Of a DNA stretch of 64,000 bases, positions 20,193 to 31,756 are shown in pieces. The number at the start of each line of letters is the position of its first letter. Within the stretch, counting starts at the first letter, position 1. A model generated the notes under the pieces. That model was not told the DNA's origin, searched no databases, and saw only the letters and a program-made list of their open reading frames with translations. Location: positions 1 through 64,000 of the forward strand of contig NZ_JAHRBL010000002.1 in NCBI RefSeq assembly GCF_019693445.1, given 5' to 3'. This stretch comes from Deinococcus aquaedulcis. Lineage in GTDB: Bacteria; Deinococcota; Deinococci; Deinococcales; Deinococcaceae. The position numbers and the translations under genes are program-made.

Positions 20193-21223
20193 GCCAGCAC
20201 CTCGCGCCCCAGTTGCGTGGCAATGTGCGCGCGGATGCGCCGGGCCACGAGGTCAGAGCTGCCCATCGCCCGGTTCATGGCGTGTTCCAGCGCGGCGGTG
20301 GGAATCAAGTTCTGCGGCGCGCGGGCGTCCTTGTGCGCCTTGCTGCCCAGGCGGCACAGCAGCGTGCCCGACAGGTTCGCCACCTCCTTCACGATGGGCG
20401 GCAGGAAGTCCGGTTCTTCCGGGGCGTACATCTCCAGGCGCATCACGCCGCTCATGGGGTGCTGGTAGAACTCGGCCTCGCACAGGCGCACGTACCATGT
20501 AAAGCGCGTGGTTTTCCCGGTCTCGGAGGTGAGGTGCATGATGGGCGTGCGCTCGCCCGGCCTCAGCTGACCCAGCAGGCCCACGCGGTCGGGGGGCAGG
20601 TACTGGGTTTGCATGGTTTTCACGTAGCCCACCACCGCGCCGCCGAAATTGGTGGCCCGGCGCAGGGTGCCGTCCTGCAGGGTCAGGGCGCTCAGGGCCT
20701 CGCGGTCATCCTGCTCGTCAAAGGGCACCGCCGAGGCCAGCCCGTGCGAAAGTTCCTGCTCTTCCTGCAGCATCACGCTCTGCAGCTTGTGCAGCGGCGC
20801 CAGGGGCTCGGGGCCATCGGTGGGGATGGGGCGGTATTCCAGTTGCCCGGTGTGCGGGTGGCGCGGCGAGAGGGTGCAGGGGTCCAGCCGCAGGTCTGGC
20901 GCATGGGCCAGCAGCCGCCCGGCCCGCACCGACAGCAGTTCGGCCTGCCGGGTGCCGTGCGGGCACAGGCTCACGGCGCCCACCACGTAGGCCCCGAAGC
21001 CCCCTACACCCGCGCCGCCGTGGCCGTCTTCCACAAACACGCGCGACTCCATGCGGCGTTTGCCGTCCACCACGTACACGGTGCGTAGCCCCGCCGGCAG
21101 GGGGCGCGCGCCAATGGCCGCCCAGCGAGGGGTCTCAATATCAATCAGGTCGCCGCCAAAGGTCGCCAGCCCCAGTTGCCCACTTTCTATGTCCACCGGC
21201 CAGGGGTCCAGACGAATCCGCAT
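20189..21223 (-). CDS. nurA: NurA-type 5'-3' nuclease
   Basis: The 344-residue protein has the NurA domain: an early acidic strand with D53 in [12 protein letters not shown], a central Gly-rich region and a late [10 protein letters not shown] segment. NurA proteins are Mn-dependent nucleases that resect DNA ends with HerA, whose gene follows with a 4-nt overlap. The ATG at 21223 is chosen because TAGAAT lies 7 nt upstream (leaderless); a second ATG at 21232 lies inside the promoter spacer. Confidence 0.9.
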   Translation of the reverse strand: MRIRLDPWPVDIESGQLGLATFGGDLIDIETPRWAAIGARPLPAGLRTVYVVDGKRRMESRVFVEDGHGGAGVGGFGAYVVGAVSLCPHGTRQAELLSVRAGRLLAHAPDLRLDPCTLSPRHPHTGQLEYRPIPTDGPEPLAPLHKLQSVMLQEEQELSHGLASAVPFDEQDDREALSALTLQDGTLRRATNFGGAVVGYVKTMQTQYLPPDRVGLLGQLRPGERTPIMHLTSETGKTTRFTWYVRLCEAEFYQHPMSGVMRLEMYAPEEPDFLPPIVKEVANLSGTLLCRLGSKAHKDARAPQNLIPTAALEHAMNRAMGSSDLVARRIRAHIATQLGREVLA

Positions 21224-21230
21224 GGGGCGC

Positions 21231-21236
21231 ATTCTA
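21231..21236 (-). promoter_or_regulatory. Leaderless -10 box of nurA-herA
   Basis: TAGAAT on the minus strand, 7 nt before the ATG at 21223. Confidence 0.6.
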
Positions 21237-21324
21237 CGCGCCGGGCAGAATGGGTGGGCCGTAAGGTGCCCCGGGCACAAGCAAGCGCCGCCCCCAGAGG
21301 AAGCGGCGCCGCGCAGGATGAGGC

Positions 21325-21951
21325 TCAGCCGTGGTAGCCGCTGAGCAGCCGCAGGCCTTCTTCGTCGGTCAGGGTCAGGCAGCGGTAGGCGGGGCTCAGG
21401 AGGCCGTCATCGCGCATCTCACCGATCAGCTTGCTCACGCTTTCGCGGGTGGCGCCGGTGCCCTCGGCGATCAGTTCGTGGGTGGCGCGCACAAAGCGCG
21501 TGCCATCGGCGTGCTGGCCGCCCAGGGTGCTGTCCGCCAGATTCAGCAGGTAGCGGGCAATGCGCTCGCGCAGGTCGCCGTCCTGAATGTGCACGCCGTC
21601 GGTCATCATGCGCTGCAGTTGGGCGCCCAGGCTACGGGTCAGGTCCCACAGCTCGCCCACGCTGAGGTGTTCGGGGTGAATGGGGGTCAGCACGGCGTCG
21701 GTCAGGGCCACCACCTGATGCCCTCGCACCTGCCCTTGCAGGCACTCCTCGCCAAAAATGTCGCCGGGACGGATGTGGCGCACCGTCAGGTTGCGGCCCT
21801 GGGGGGTCAGGCGCACCGCGCGCATCAGGCCGCTGTCCAGGCGGTAGAGGCTCGGCGCACTGTCGCCCGCGTAGTACAGCGTCTGCCCGCGCCGCACAGT
21901 GCGGTGCAGGTCGGCGTGAATGGTCTGGGTGGCGGTGGCAACGTAGGTCAT
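21325..21951 (-). CDS. Crp/Fnr-family transcriptional regulator
   Basis: The 208-residue protein has a cyclic-nucleotide-binding beta-roll (residues about 10-120, with RPGDIFGEE) and a C-terminal winged helix-turn-helix (about 155-200, [19 protein letters not shown]). Family members bind promoters in response to cAMP or other signals. In Deinococcus, DdrI is a protein of this type involved in stress response; whether this is DdrI cannot be decided here. AGGAG lies 7 nt before the ATG. Direct copies of TTGTACA upstream may be an operator, possibly for autoregulation. Confidence 0.85.
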   Translation of the reverse strand: MTYVATATQTIHADLHRTVRRGQTLYYAGDSAPSLYRLDSGLMRAVRLTPQGRNLTVRHIRPGDIFGEECLQGQVRGHQVVALTDAVLTPIHPEHLSVGELWDLTRSLGAQLQRMMTDGVHIQDGDLRERIARYLLNLADSTLGGQHADGTRFVRATHELIAEGTGATRESVSKLIGEMRDDGLLSPAYRCLTLTDEEGLRLLSGYHG

Positions 21952-22005
21952 AGGCGCTCCTGAAGGGTGGGCGGGCGGCAGAGGGGGCGGCGAATTGAGC
22001 GCACT

Positions 22006-22024
22006 GTACAACCCTTGTACAAGG
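22006..22024 (-). promoter_or_regulatory. Tandem TTGTACA sites upstream of the Crp-type gene
   Basis: On the minus strand TTGTACA occurs twice, 4 nt apart, the first as part of the palindrome TTGTACAA, and the second overlaps a possible -10 box TACAGT. This is a plausible operator for a repressor or for the regulator itself. Confidence 0.4.
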
Positions 22025-22288
22025 TTGAAACGTTCTCGGAACACAATTTAAAAAGTCAACTAAACCTGTTCGTGAAGCGGGAGGTTCAAGGCAGTTTGAC
22101 ATTCCACCTTTCGTCATTGGTCAGCTGTGGGCCGCGCCCACCCTTGACTGTTCTTTTAGAGTTCGCTCAAGGCCGAGTTGAGGAAACTGGGGCGCCACCA
22201 TTGACTTTCTCCAGCCTGAAGCCCGCCCAGCGCCGGCGCCTGACCCAGACTGCAATCTGCCTTCAGGTTCGTATGCGCCTGCAGACGC
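22025..22288. other. Intergenic region between the Crp-type and deacetylase genes
   Basis: An A/T-rich patch (22040-22065, AATTTAAAAAGTCAA) marks the upstream region of the Crp-type gene. TTGACTTTTTAAATT on the minus strand is a possible alternative -35. No gene is supported. Confidence 0.35.
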
Positions 22289-22301
22289 CACACTGGGGCG
22301 C

Positions 22302-23201
22302 GTGACCGCCCACCCCTACCGGGCCTGGAGCCCCGCCTCGTTCACGTTTCCGCTGCCCGAGGGCCACCGCTTCCCCGCCTACAAGTACGAGGGCGTGCGC
22401 CAACGCCTGCTGCCTCACCTGCCCGTGCTGGACACGCCCGCCCTGGGCTGGGCCGAGGCGGCGCGCCTTCATGATCCCCATTGGCTGCGCCGCTGGCGCC
22501 GGGGCGAGATCAGCGCGGCCGAGGAACGCGCCTTTGGCCTGCCCTGGAGCTCCGGCGTGGTGGAACGGGCGCGCCGGGCGGCGGGGGGCTCGCTGGCGGC
22601 CCTGCACGACGCCCTGAAGGTGGGCTGGGGCGCCAATCTGGCCGGCGGCACCCACCACGCCTTTGTGGACCGCGCCGAGGGCTTCTGCCTGCTGAACGAC
22701 GCCGCGCTGCTCACCCGCCACGCGCTCGACGGCGGGCTGGCGGGCCGGGTGGCAGTGCTGGATCTGGACGTGCACCAGGGCAATGGTACGGCGGCGCTGC
22801 TGGCAGGAGAGGCACGCGCCTTCACGCTCTCGGTGCATGGCGAGCGCAACTATCCCTTTCGCAAGGAACGGTCCTCGCTGGACCTGGGCCTGGGCGACGG
22901 CGTGACCGATGCCGAATACCTGAACGTGCTGCGCGTCCAGGTGATGCCGGCCCTGGAGGCCTTTCGGCCGGATCTGCTGCTGTACCTCGCCGGCGTGGAC
23001 GTGCTGGCCGGTGACCGCTTCGGCCGCTTTGCCCTGACCCTGGCCGGCGTGCGCGAACGTAACCGTATGGTGCTGCGCTGGGCGAAAGCGGCGGCCATTC
23101 CCGTGGTCACCATGATGGCCGGCGGCTACAACAAGGACCACGCCCTGACCGTCGAGGCCCACGCCAGCGTCGTGCTTGATGCCCTGGATGTCCTGGGCTA
23201 G
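22302..23201 (+). CDS. Histone-deacetylase-superfamily (AcuC-like) hydrolase
   Basis: The 299-residue protein shows the arginase/deacetylase fold motifs: the His pair in GGTHHAF (H118, H119), zinc ligands D156 and H158 in [10 protein letters not shown], a further Asp in [12 protein letters not shown], and a late MMAGGYNK. Bacterial homologues deacetylate acetyl-CoA synthetase, polyamines or other acetylated amines; the substrate is not visible. It starts at GTG with CACACT 7 nt upstream (leaderless type). Its short length matches the small bacterial class. Confidence 0.9.
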   Translation: MTAHPYRAWSPASFTFPLPEGHRFPAYKYEGVRQRLLPHLPVLDTPALGWAEAARLHDPHWLRRWRRGEISAAEERAFGLPWSSGVVERARRAAGGSLAALHDALKVGWGANLAGGTHHAFVDRAEGFCLLNDAALLTRHALDGGLAGRVAVLDLDVHQGNGTAALLAGEARAFTLSVHGERNYPFRKERSSLDLGLGDGVTDAEYLNVLRVQVMPALEAFRPDLLLYLAGVDVLAGDRFGRFALTLAGVRERNRMVLRWAKAAAIPVVTMMAGGYNKDHALTVEAHASVVLDALDVLG

Positions 23202-23296
23202 CTGAGTGGCCCCGGCCCTTCCTCTATCACCCATCAACCATCCCCCCTCTCCCCCCTGCCGTCCCTCGTATCCGATCAACGTTGAACCGCTGGGCG

Positions 23297-23302
23297 GATA
23301 AT
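23297..23302 (+). promoter_or_regulatory. Leaderless -10 box of the MFS gene
   Basis: GATAAT ends 7 nt before the ATG at 23310. It overlaps another in-frame ATG at 23301, which is therefore unlikely to be used. Confidence 0.55.
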
Positions 23303-23309
23303 GCGCCGC

Positions 23310-24536
23310 ATGTCGGCCCGTGCCCCCTGGAACCGCAACGAGCGCCTGGGCATTGCCAACGGCTGGGCGGTGTTCCTGGGCGACGGCTTTCTGAGCGTGT
23401 CGGTGGTGGTCACGGCGTTCGCGGCCAAGCTGGGGGCGCCCAACTGGGTGATTGGCCTGCTGCCCGCCATTGCGGCCGGGGGCTGGATGCTGCCGCAGCT
23501 CCTGGTGGCGGCCCGGGTGCGTGCGCTGCCCCACAAGCTGCCGGTGTACCGCTCGGCGGCGCTGGTGCGCACGGCCACCTACGTGGCGATGGTGCTGACA
23601 GCGGCCCTGCTGAGCCACCAGCCCGCGCTGTGCCTGACCCTGTTCATCCTGGCCATGAGCCTGAACGCTCTGGCCTCTGGGGTGTCGGGGCTGCCGTTCC
23701 TGGAGGTGGTCAGCAAAACCGTGACCCCGGAGCGGCGCCCGCGCTTTTTTGCCACCCGCAACCTGTACGGCGGCCTGCTGGCCTTTGGCGCGGGTCTGCT
23801 GGTGCGCGCCATTCTGGGTTCGGATCTTGCCTTCCCGCTGAACTACGCGCTGATCTTCGCGCTGGGCACCGCCGCCTTTACCTTTGGGTACTGGATTTTC
23901 GGGCGGGTGGACGAGCCGCCTGATCCCCCCCAGGCGCCCCACGGCACCCGGGCGGAACTGCGCGCGATTCCCGAAACCCTGCGCGATGGGCATTTCCGCG
24001 CTTTCCTCAACGTGCGGCTGCTGCTGGCCGCCGGTAGCATGGCCGAGCCTTTTTTCGCGGTATATGCCCTGCGCGAACTGCATTACGCCCCGGCGGCCCT
24101 GGGGGTCTTTGTGATGGCCTTGACGGGTGCCGCGCCCCTGTCCAACGTGGTCTGGCGCCGCGTGGCTGAGCGCAAGGGCTCCCGCCGCCTAATCCGCTAC
24201 GCCACGGTGTTTGCGGGTCTTGCGCCGCTGTGGGCGCTCACGGTAGGTCTGCTGAACCTGAGTGCCTGGGCCTACCTGGGCGTGTTTCTGCTGTCCAGCG
24301 TGGCGAACCAGGGGTTCAACCTGGGTCACACCAATCACCTGCTCAACATTGCCCCGGAGCACGCCCGCAGCCGGTATATCGGCACGCTGAACACGCTGGT
24401 CGGTGCGGCGCTCTTTACCCCGGTGGCGGGGGGACTACTGGCCGACGGGCTGGGCTACGCGCCGGTCTTTGTGCTCAGCGCCCTGCTGTGCGCGGCGGCG
24501 TGGTGGCGGTGCGGTTGGCTGCGGCGGGATGCGTGA
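23310..24536 (+). CDS. Major facilitator superfamily transporter
   Basis: The 408-residue protein has about 12 hydrophobic segments in two six-helix halves joined by a polar loop (residues about 190-220) and MFS-type loop motifs such as RVAERKGSRRLI between helices 8 and 9. It is a secondary transporter in the inner membrane; the substrate is unknown. The start at 23310 rather than 23301 follows from the -10 box. It is followed by 640 bp of non-coding repeats. Confidence 0.85.
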   Translation: MSARAPWNRNERLGIANGWAVFLGDGFLSVSVVVTAFAAKLGAPNWVIGLLPAIAAGGWMLPQLLVAARVRALPHKLPVYRSAALVRTATYVAMVLTAALLSHQPALCLTLFILAMSLNALASGVSGLPFLEVVSKTVTPERRPRFFATRNLYGGLLAFGAGLLVRAILGSDLAFPLNYALIFALGTAAFTFGYWIFGRVDEPPDPPQAPHGTRAELRAIPETLRDGHFRAFLNVRLLLAAGSMAEPFFAVYALRELHYAPAALGVFVMALTGAAPLSNVVWRRVAERKGSRRLIRYATVFAGLAPLWALTVGLLNLSAWAYLGVFLLSSVANQGFNLGHTNHLLNIAPEHARSRYIGTLNTLVGAALFTPVAGGLLADGLGYAPVFVLSALLCAAAWWRCGWLRRDA

Positions 24537-24670
24537 AGGGGGAGGCGGGGGCAGGGAGCGGTGCGCGGGGAGGCTGGCTCTGGGTGGATGGGTGGTTCCG
24601 TGTGGTGGGCAAGAGAGTGCTGACGGCGCAGGTTACCAGAGAGACTCTCTCGGTTACGGCAGCGCTGCTT

Positions 24671-24718
24671 GAGGTTGCGCCAAGAAGTTGTGTTGAGCTG
24701 GCGCAACCTCGGGTTTTT
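24671..24718 (+). terminator. Strong hairpin terminator in the repeat-rich region
   Basis: GAGGTTGCGCCA (24671-24682) and TGGCGCAACCTC (24699-24710) form a perfect 12-bp stem with a 16-nt loop, followed by GGGTTTTT. It lies 135 nt after the MFS stop codon, so it ends either a long 3' UTR or a small RNA of its own. Confidence 0.75.
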
Positions 24719-24762
24719 CCCTGCTTCCTGCTACTTGCGTCGAGTGGTTCTGGGCTCAGGAG

Positions 24763-24855
24763 CAGTTGGGCTCGACCTCTGGACTTCTCGACGATCTGAC
24801 CCGTGACGTTGCTGGGCAGCTATGAGGCCCGCCCATGTTGGGTGGCTTCAGGCTC
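24763..24855 (+). repeat. Dispersed repeat unit, copy A
   Basis: It runs from a CTCGACCTCTGGACTTCTCG segment through CCCGTGACGTTGCTGGGCAG to AGGCCCGCCCATGTTGGGTG and GGCTTCAGGCTCG. The GCCCGCCCA/TGGGTGGC part can form a hairpin with one G-U pair. It is nearly identical to copy C at 26.02 kb and to the two halves of copy B. Confidence 0.75.
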
Positions 24856-24970
24856 GAAGAGATCCAAGCTATCTGGCTTGAGAAGTTGGTGGCTTCAGGC
24901 TTGAGGGACGGCAGCTTTCCAAGTTGCCTCGCTTGAGAAGACTGCGTCCTTGCTTCCCCGAGGCTCAGCA

Positions 24971-25031
24971 GCGGTTCAACTCGACTTCTGGTCTTCTCGA
25001 CGCCTTGACCCGTGACGTTGCTGGGTAGGCC
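24971..25031 (+). repeat. Dispersed repeat unit, copy B, left half
   Basis: It matches the first two thirds of copies A and C (GTTCAACTCGACTTCTGG through CCCGTGACGTTGCTGGG) and stops where the S51 cassette begins. The remaining third appears at 25983, on the other side of the cassette. Confidence 0.7.
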
Positions 25032-25982
25032 TAGAGGCTGCCAAGAACAGGTTTGAATTTGAGGTGACGAAATCTGCAAGCAGCAGAATAAATTGGAGGC
25101 CGCCGAAGGCAACCCCATTCACAGAGCCTCGAAACCGCTTGCTTCCACCCTCAGCCATCAGCAAGGAGAGCCCCCATGAAACTTCTGCTTACGTCCGGCG
25201 GCATCACCAACGCGAGCATCAAAGGCGCCCTTATCGGTATGCTTGGCAAACCAATCGCTGAGTCTCGTGCGCTGTGCATCCCGACCGCGCAGTGGGGCCA
25301 TCCAATGTGTGGCCCCACCTCCGCCCGGCAATTCATCACCGACCAGACCCCAGCGACCATGTGCGGCCTGGGATGGAAGTCGGTCGGCGTACTCGAACTG
25401 ACCGCGCTCCCCAGCATCGGCCGAGATCGGTGGCTGCCGTGGGTGCAGGAAGCGGACGCGCTGCTCGTGGATGGTGGTGACGCAACGTACCTGAGCCACT
25501 GGATGCAGGAATCTGGACTGGCAGAGCTCCTCCCTTCACTGTCCGAGACGGTCTGGGTGGGGCTCAGTGCCGGGAGCATGGTGATGACACCCCGGATCGG
25601 CGTTGAGTTTGTCGCATGGCCGTCCGCACCCGATGACCGCACCCTTGGGGTCGTCGACTTCTCAATTTTTCCACACCTGGATCACCCGGAACTCTCCTGG
25701 AACACCCTGGCCTCAGCAACACGGTGGGCGGCTGGCATGACGGCGCCGTGCTACGCGATTGATGACCAGACCGCCATCAAAGTGATGGATGGGACCGTGG
25801 AAGTGATTTCCGAAGGCCAGTGGAAGCAGTTAACCACCTAGTCCTCTTCGCTGGTGCCCGTCCGCTTTTGCGATTGAGGTTTGGTAGACGCAACGGGTTG
25901 GTGGGCGTCACTGGGGCGTTCATCATTCTGTTCTTACCAGAGTGGAGCGCCTTCCCTTCAAACCTGTTCTTGGTAGCCTTTA
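25032..25982 (+). mobile_element. TA-bounded cassette with 26-bp terminal inverted repeats carrying an S51 peptidase gene
   Basis: Positions 25032-25057 and 25957-25982 are inverted copies matching at 24 of 26 positions, including the 17-mer CCAAGAACAGGTTTGAA, and both begin with TA at the outer end. The element splits a copy of the local repeat. Joining the flanks with one TA restores a unit of exactly the same length as the intact copies A and C. A TA target with this size is typical of IS630/Tc1-mariner elements, but no transposase is present; the only gene inside is the S51 peptidase. Confidence 0.65.
25176..25841 (+). CDS. Peptidase S51 (dipeptidase E-like) protein
   Basis: The 221-residue protein has the S51 core: the nucleophile S131 in VGLSAGSMVMTP, an upstream LLVDGGDATYLSHWM segment and the candidate catalytic His in FPHLDHP (H167). 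Family members hydrolyse Asp-X dipeptides or act as related glutamine-amidotransferase-like hydrolases in the cytoplasm. AAGGAG precedes the ATG by 9 nt, unlike the many leaderless neighbours. It is the sole cargo of the inverted-repeat cassette, which suggests horizontal or intragenomic movement. Its base composition is somewhat less GC-rich than adjacent genes. Confidence 0.88.
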   Translation: MKLLLTSGGITNASIKGALIGMLGKPIAESRALCIPTAQWGHPMCGPTSARQFITDQTPATMCGLGWKSVGVLELTALPSIGRDRWLPWVQEADALLVDGGDATYLSHWMQESGLAELLPSLSETVWVGLSAGSMVMTPRIGVEFVAWPSAPDDRTLGVVDFSIFPHLDHPELSWNTLASATRWAAGMTAPCYAIDDQTAIKVMDGTVEVISEGQWKQLTT

Positions 25983-26011
25983 AGGCCCGCCCATGTTGGG
26001 TGGCTTCAGGC
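25983..26011 (+). repeat. Dispersed repeat unit, copy B, right part
   Basis: AGGCCCGCCCATGTTGGGTG with GGCTTCAGGCT directly follows the right end of the cassette and completes the unit interrupted at 25031. Confidence 0.7.
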
Positions 26012-26120
26012 TTGGGGGCGGTTCAACCCGACTTCTGGACTGCTCGACGCCTGGACCTATGACGTTGCTAGGCAGCCATGAGGCCCGCCCATGTTGGGTG
26101 GCCTCAGGCTCGGGGGCGGC
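26012..26120 (+). repeat. Dispersed repeat unit, copy C
   Basis: An intact unit: GGTTCAACCCGACTTCTGG, then GACGTTGCTAGGCAGCCATG, then AGGCCCGCCCATGTTGGGTG and GGCCTCAGGCTCGGGGGCGG. Together with the right part of copy B it makes a tandem repeat with a period of about 100 bp. Beyond it nothing more is seen before the end of the ABC gene at 26162. Confidence 0.75.
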
Positions 26121-26161
26121 CCCTCGCCTTTCTTGACCAAGTTCTATAGGCTTACTTGTTC

Positions 26162-26953
26162 TTAGTGCCCCAAAATCTTCCCCAAAAACGCCTTTGCCCG
26201 CTCGTGCTGGGGGTTCTGGTAAAAGGCTTCGGGGGTGGTGTCTTCCACAATCGTGCCCTGATCAAAAAACAGGATGCGGTCGGCCACTTCGCGGGCAAAG
26301 CCCATCTCGTGGGTCACCACCAGCATGGTCATGCCGCTGCGGGCCAGTTCCTTCATCACGTCCAGCACTTCCTTGATCATCTCGGGGTCCAGGGCGCTGG
26401 TGGGTTCGTCGAACAGCATCACCTTGGGGTCCATCGCCAGGGCGCGGGCAATGGCTACGCGCTGCTGCTGGCCGCCGGACAGCTGGGCCGGGTACTTGTG
26501 GGCCTGCTCCTCAATGCCCACACGGCGCAGCAACTCCAGGCCGCGCGCTTCGGCGTCGGCGCGGCGCTGGCGGCGCACCCGCACCGGGGCCAGGGTGATG
26601 TTCTCCAGCACGGTCAGGTGTGGAAAGAGGTTAAAACTCTGAAAGACCATGCCCACTTCCCGGCGAATGGCGTCCAGGTTCTGACGGCCGTTCAGGGGAA
26701 TGCCGTCCACCGTGATCTGCCCCTGGTCGTGGGGGTCCAGCGCGTTAATGGTGCGGATAAACGTGCTCTTGCCGCTGCCCGACGGCCCAATGACCACCAC
26801 CACCTCGCCGGGCTGCACCGTCAGGCTGACCCCGCGCAGGGCGTGAAAGCTGCCAAAGTGCTTGTGGACATCCCGGACGTCAATCATGGGCCCAGCGGAC
26901 GGCCCACGGGCGGCAGGGTCAGCAGCGGCAGGGGAGAGCGGGCCTTGCGTCAT
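26162..26953 (-). CDS. Polar amino-acid ABC transporter ATPase (GlnQ/HisP type)
   Basis: The 263-residue ATPase has Walker [10 protein letters not shown] (56-64), the Q loop in [18 protein letters not shown], signature [15 protein letters not shown] and Walker [15 protein letters not shown]. The [11 protein letters not shown] block is typical of polar amino-acid importers. It works on the inner face of the membrane with a permease and binding protein; the nearest candidates (31757-32638 and 32720-33472) are on the same strand but 4.8 kb away. The ATG at 26953 has TACAGT 6 nt upstream (leaderless). The first about 22 residues are an Ala/Pro-rich extension. Confidence 0.92.
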   Translation of the reverse strand: MTQGPLSPAAADPAARGPSAGPMIDVRDVHKHFGSFHALRGVSLTVQPGEVVVVIGPSGSGKSTFIRTINALDPHDQGQITVDGIPLNGRQNLDAIRREVGMVFQSFNLFPHLTVLENITLAPVRVRRQRRADAEARGLELLRRVGIEEQAHKYPAQLSGGQQQRVAIARALAMDPKVMLFDEPTSALDPEMIKEVLDVMKELARSGMTMLVVTHEMGFAREVADRILFFDQGTIVEDTTPEAFYQNPQHERAKAFLGKILGH

Positions 26954-26959
26954 AGCCCC

Positions 26960-26965
26960 ACTGTA
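26960..26965 (-). promoter_or_regulatory. Leaderless -10 box of the amino-acid ABC ATPase
   Basis: TACAGT on the minus strand, 6 nt before the ATG at 26953. Confidence 0.6.
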
Positions 26966-27093
26966 GTACGTGGGGGGCGCGCAGGCCCAAACGGGCGCTG
27001 TGGGCGGGCCAGAGCGGCTGTGGTACCATCCCCGCATTCATCATTCGGGGTCAGGGCGTGGGCCCTGGGCGCCCCATGCGGAGGACCGATTCC

Positions 27094-28059
<966 letters not shown>

Positions 28060-28080
28060 GGCCGCCCCCGGCCTGAATCC

Positions 28081-28124
28081 AGGGCCAGCCGAAGCTGTTT
28101 CGGACTGGCCCTGCCTTCTTTTTT
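28081..28124 (+). terminator. Partial terminator between TAXI binding protein and permease genes
   Basis: AGGGCCAG-CGAA (28081-28093) pairs with TTCG-CTGGCCCT (28099-28112), followed by a T-rich run ending in TTCTTTTTT. It sits inside the operon, a usual way to express the binding protein above the permease. Confidence 0.65.
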
Positions 28125-28140
28125 GAACAGTGAGGACTGC

Positions 28141-30297
<2,157 letters not shown>

Positions 30298-30313
30298 ACC
30301 TCCTGTCTGTCTG

Positions 30314-30344
30314 CGCCCTGGCCGAGGTTTGGTCAGGGCGTTTT
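30314..30344 (+). terminator. Intrinsic terminator of the TRAP operon
   Basis: CGCCCTGGCC (30314-30323) pairs with GGTCAGGGCG (30331-30340) with one G-T pair, then TTTT. Confidence 0.8.
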
Positions 30345-30425
30345 CGTTGCCCTGCAGAACCCGCTGGCCGCCTCACGGTCCCCCCGAACAGCGCAACTGC
30401 CGCGCCAAGCTGTCACCATAGACGG

Positions 30426-31607
30426 GTGACCCTTCCTGATCCGGGCTCCCGCACCCCGCTGCGTGCCCTGCGTGACGCTCCGTCTGTGCCCGAATTGCTG
30501 CGCCGCCTGTGGGGGTGGCCTGTGACGCGCCTGCTGGCCTACCTGGGGCTGGCGTGGCTGGCCCTGCGCGTGGTCACCTGGACCACCCACGCGCTGGCCA
30601 GCGTGATCGTGACGGTGGTGGTGGCCTATGCGCTGGCCTTTCTGGTGAACCCGCTGCTGGCGTGGCTGGAACGGCGCCGGGTCAGCCGGGGCGTGGGGGT
30701 GCTGCTGCTGGTCACCCTGTTTGCCGGCCTGCTGACCCTGCTGGTGGCGACCCTGACCGCGCAGCTGCGCGGCCTTGTGGAAAGCCTGCCCTACCTGAGC
30801 CTGAACCTGAAAAACCTGCTGAACACGGTGCTGGACTGGCTGGCCCGGGTGCCGGGCACAGCGGGCCTGCGCGAAAGCCTGACCCGCGCCATTGACGAGC
30901 AGACCGCCCGCCTGACCACCGACACCGGCCCCATCCTTGAACGGCTGGTCAACTCCGGGCCGGACGTGCTGGGCACGCTGAGCAGCCTTGTGGGCTGGCT
31001 GGGGCAGGTGGCTTTTATTATCACGCTGGCGCTGTATTTCATGTTCGAGTACCAGCGTTTTGGGCACGCGGTGATGAACCTGTTTCCCCGGCGCTGGCAG
31101 CCCACGCTGTACACACTCACCGAGGACATCAGCGAGAGCTTCGGCCTCTTTTTGCGCGGCTCACTGCTGACCACACTCAGCTGCGCGGTGCTGGCCACGG
31201 GCGGCCTGCTGGCGCTGGGGATTCCCAACGCGCTGGCACTGGGCCTGCTCAGCGCCCTGCTGAATCTAGTGCCGTACCTGGGCATTGTGGCGGCGGCGGC
31301 GCTGCCCATGCTGGAGGCCATTCCCCAGGGTTCGGGCAAGGTGGGCGCGGTGGCGGTGCTCTACTTTCTGCTGAACCAGCTGCTGGGCAACGTGATTGGC
31401 CCCATCATCATGGGCCGCAGCGCCCAGCTGAGCCCGGCGGCGGTGCTGATTGCCCTGCTGGTGGGCCTGGCGTTGGCGGGGGTGGTGGGCGCCATTCTGG
31501 CGATTCCGCTGTCTATCCTGGTCAAGCGCTGGACCGAGCGGTACTGGCTGCGCAGCAACCTCTACCGGGGCGAGAAGGGGATGCCTGCGCCTGCGCACAA
31601 CGAATAG
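30426..31607 (+). CDS. AI-2E family transporter (PerM/YdiK type)
   Basis: The 393-residue membrane protein has two N-terminal helices (about 30-75), a third at about 85-110, a soluble helical insert (about 110-190) and five further helices with the conserved family segments FVNP, LGIPNALALGLLSALLNLVPYLG and GxILGxPL-like GAILAIPLSIL. Some members export autoinducer-2, others act as Na+/H+ antiporters, so the substrate is open. It starts at GTG with CACCAT 6 nt upstream. Confidence 0.88.
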   Translation: MTLPDPGSRTPLRALRDAPSVPELLRRLWGWPVTRLLAYLGLAWLALRVVTWTTHALASVIVTVVVAYALAFLVNPLLAWLERRRVSRGVGVLLLVTLFAGLLTLLVATLTAQLRGLVESLPYLSLNLKNLLNTVLDWLARVPGTAGLRESLTRAIDEQTARLTTDTGPILERLVNSGPDVLGTLSSLVGWLGQVAFIITLALYFMFEYQRFGHAVMNLFPRRWQPTLYTLTEDISESFGLFLRGSLLTTLSCAVLATGGLLALGIPNALALGLLSALLNLVPYLGIVAAAALPMLEAIPQGSGKVGAVAVLYFLLNQLLGNVIGPIIMGRSAQLSPAAVLIALLVGLALAGVVGAILAIPLSILVKRWTERYWLRSNLYRGEKGMPAPAHNE

Positions 31608-31710
31608 AAACCGGCCAAGGAATCTTCGGCAGGCAAAACCCGATTCCGTTCTGCGTTCAGTCCTGAATGCGGCAGCACTCCAGGTTGATGCCACGTCCTG
31701 AAGGCCAGAG

Positions 31711-31743
31711 AAGCGCGCGCCCCTTGCAGAGGAGCGCGCGCTT
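31711..31743 (-). terminator. Hairpin after the amino-acid ABC permease
   Basis: AAGCGCGCGC (31711-31720) and GCGCGCGCTT (31734-31743) form a perfect 10-bp stem; on the minus strand TTCTCT follows. Confidence 0.6.
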
Positions 31744-31756
31744 GATCTGAACAACC

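Noticed and set aside
22263..24083. 606-codon minus-strand frame across the deacetylase and MFS genes
   Set aside because: It spans two well-supported genes on the other strand and has shadow composition.
24763..26120. Repeat array as CRISPR
   Set aside because: Units are about 100 bp, imperfect and few, with no short identical repeats or unique spacers and no cas genes.
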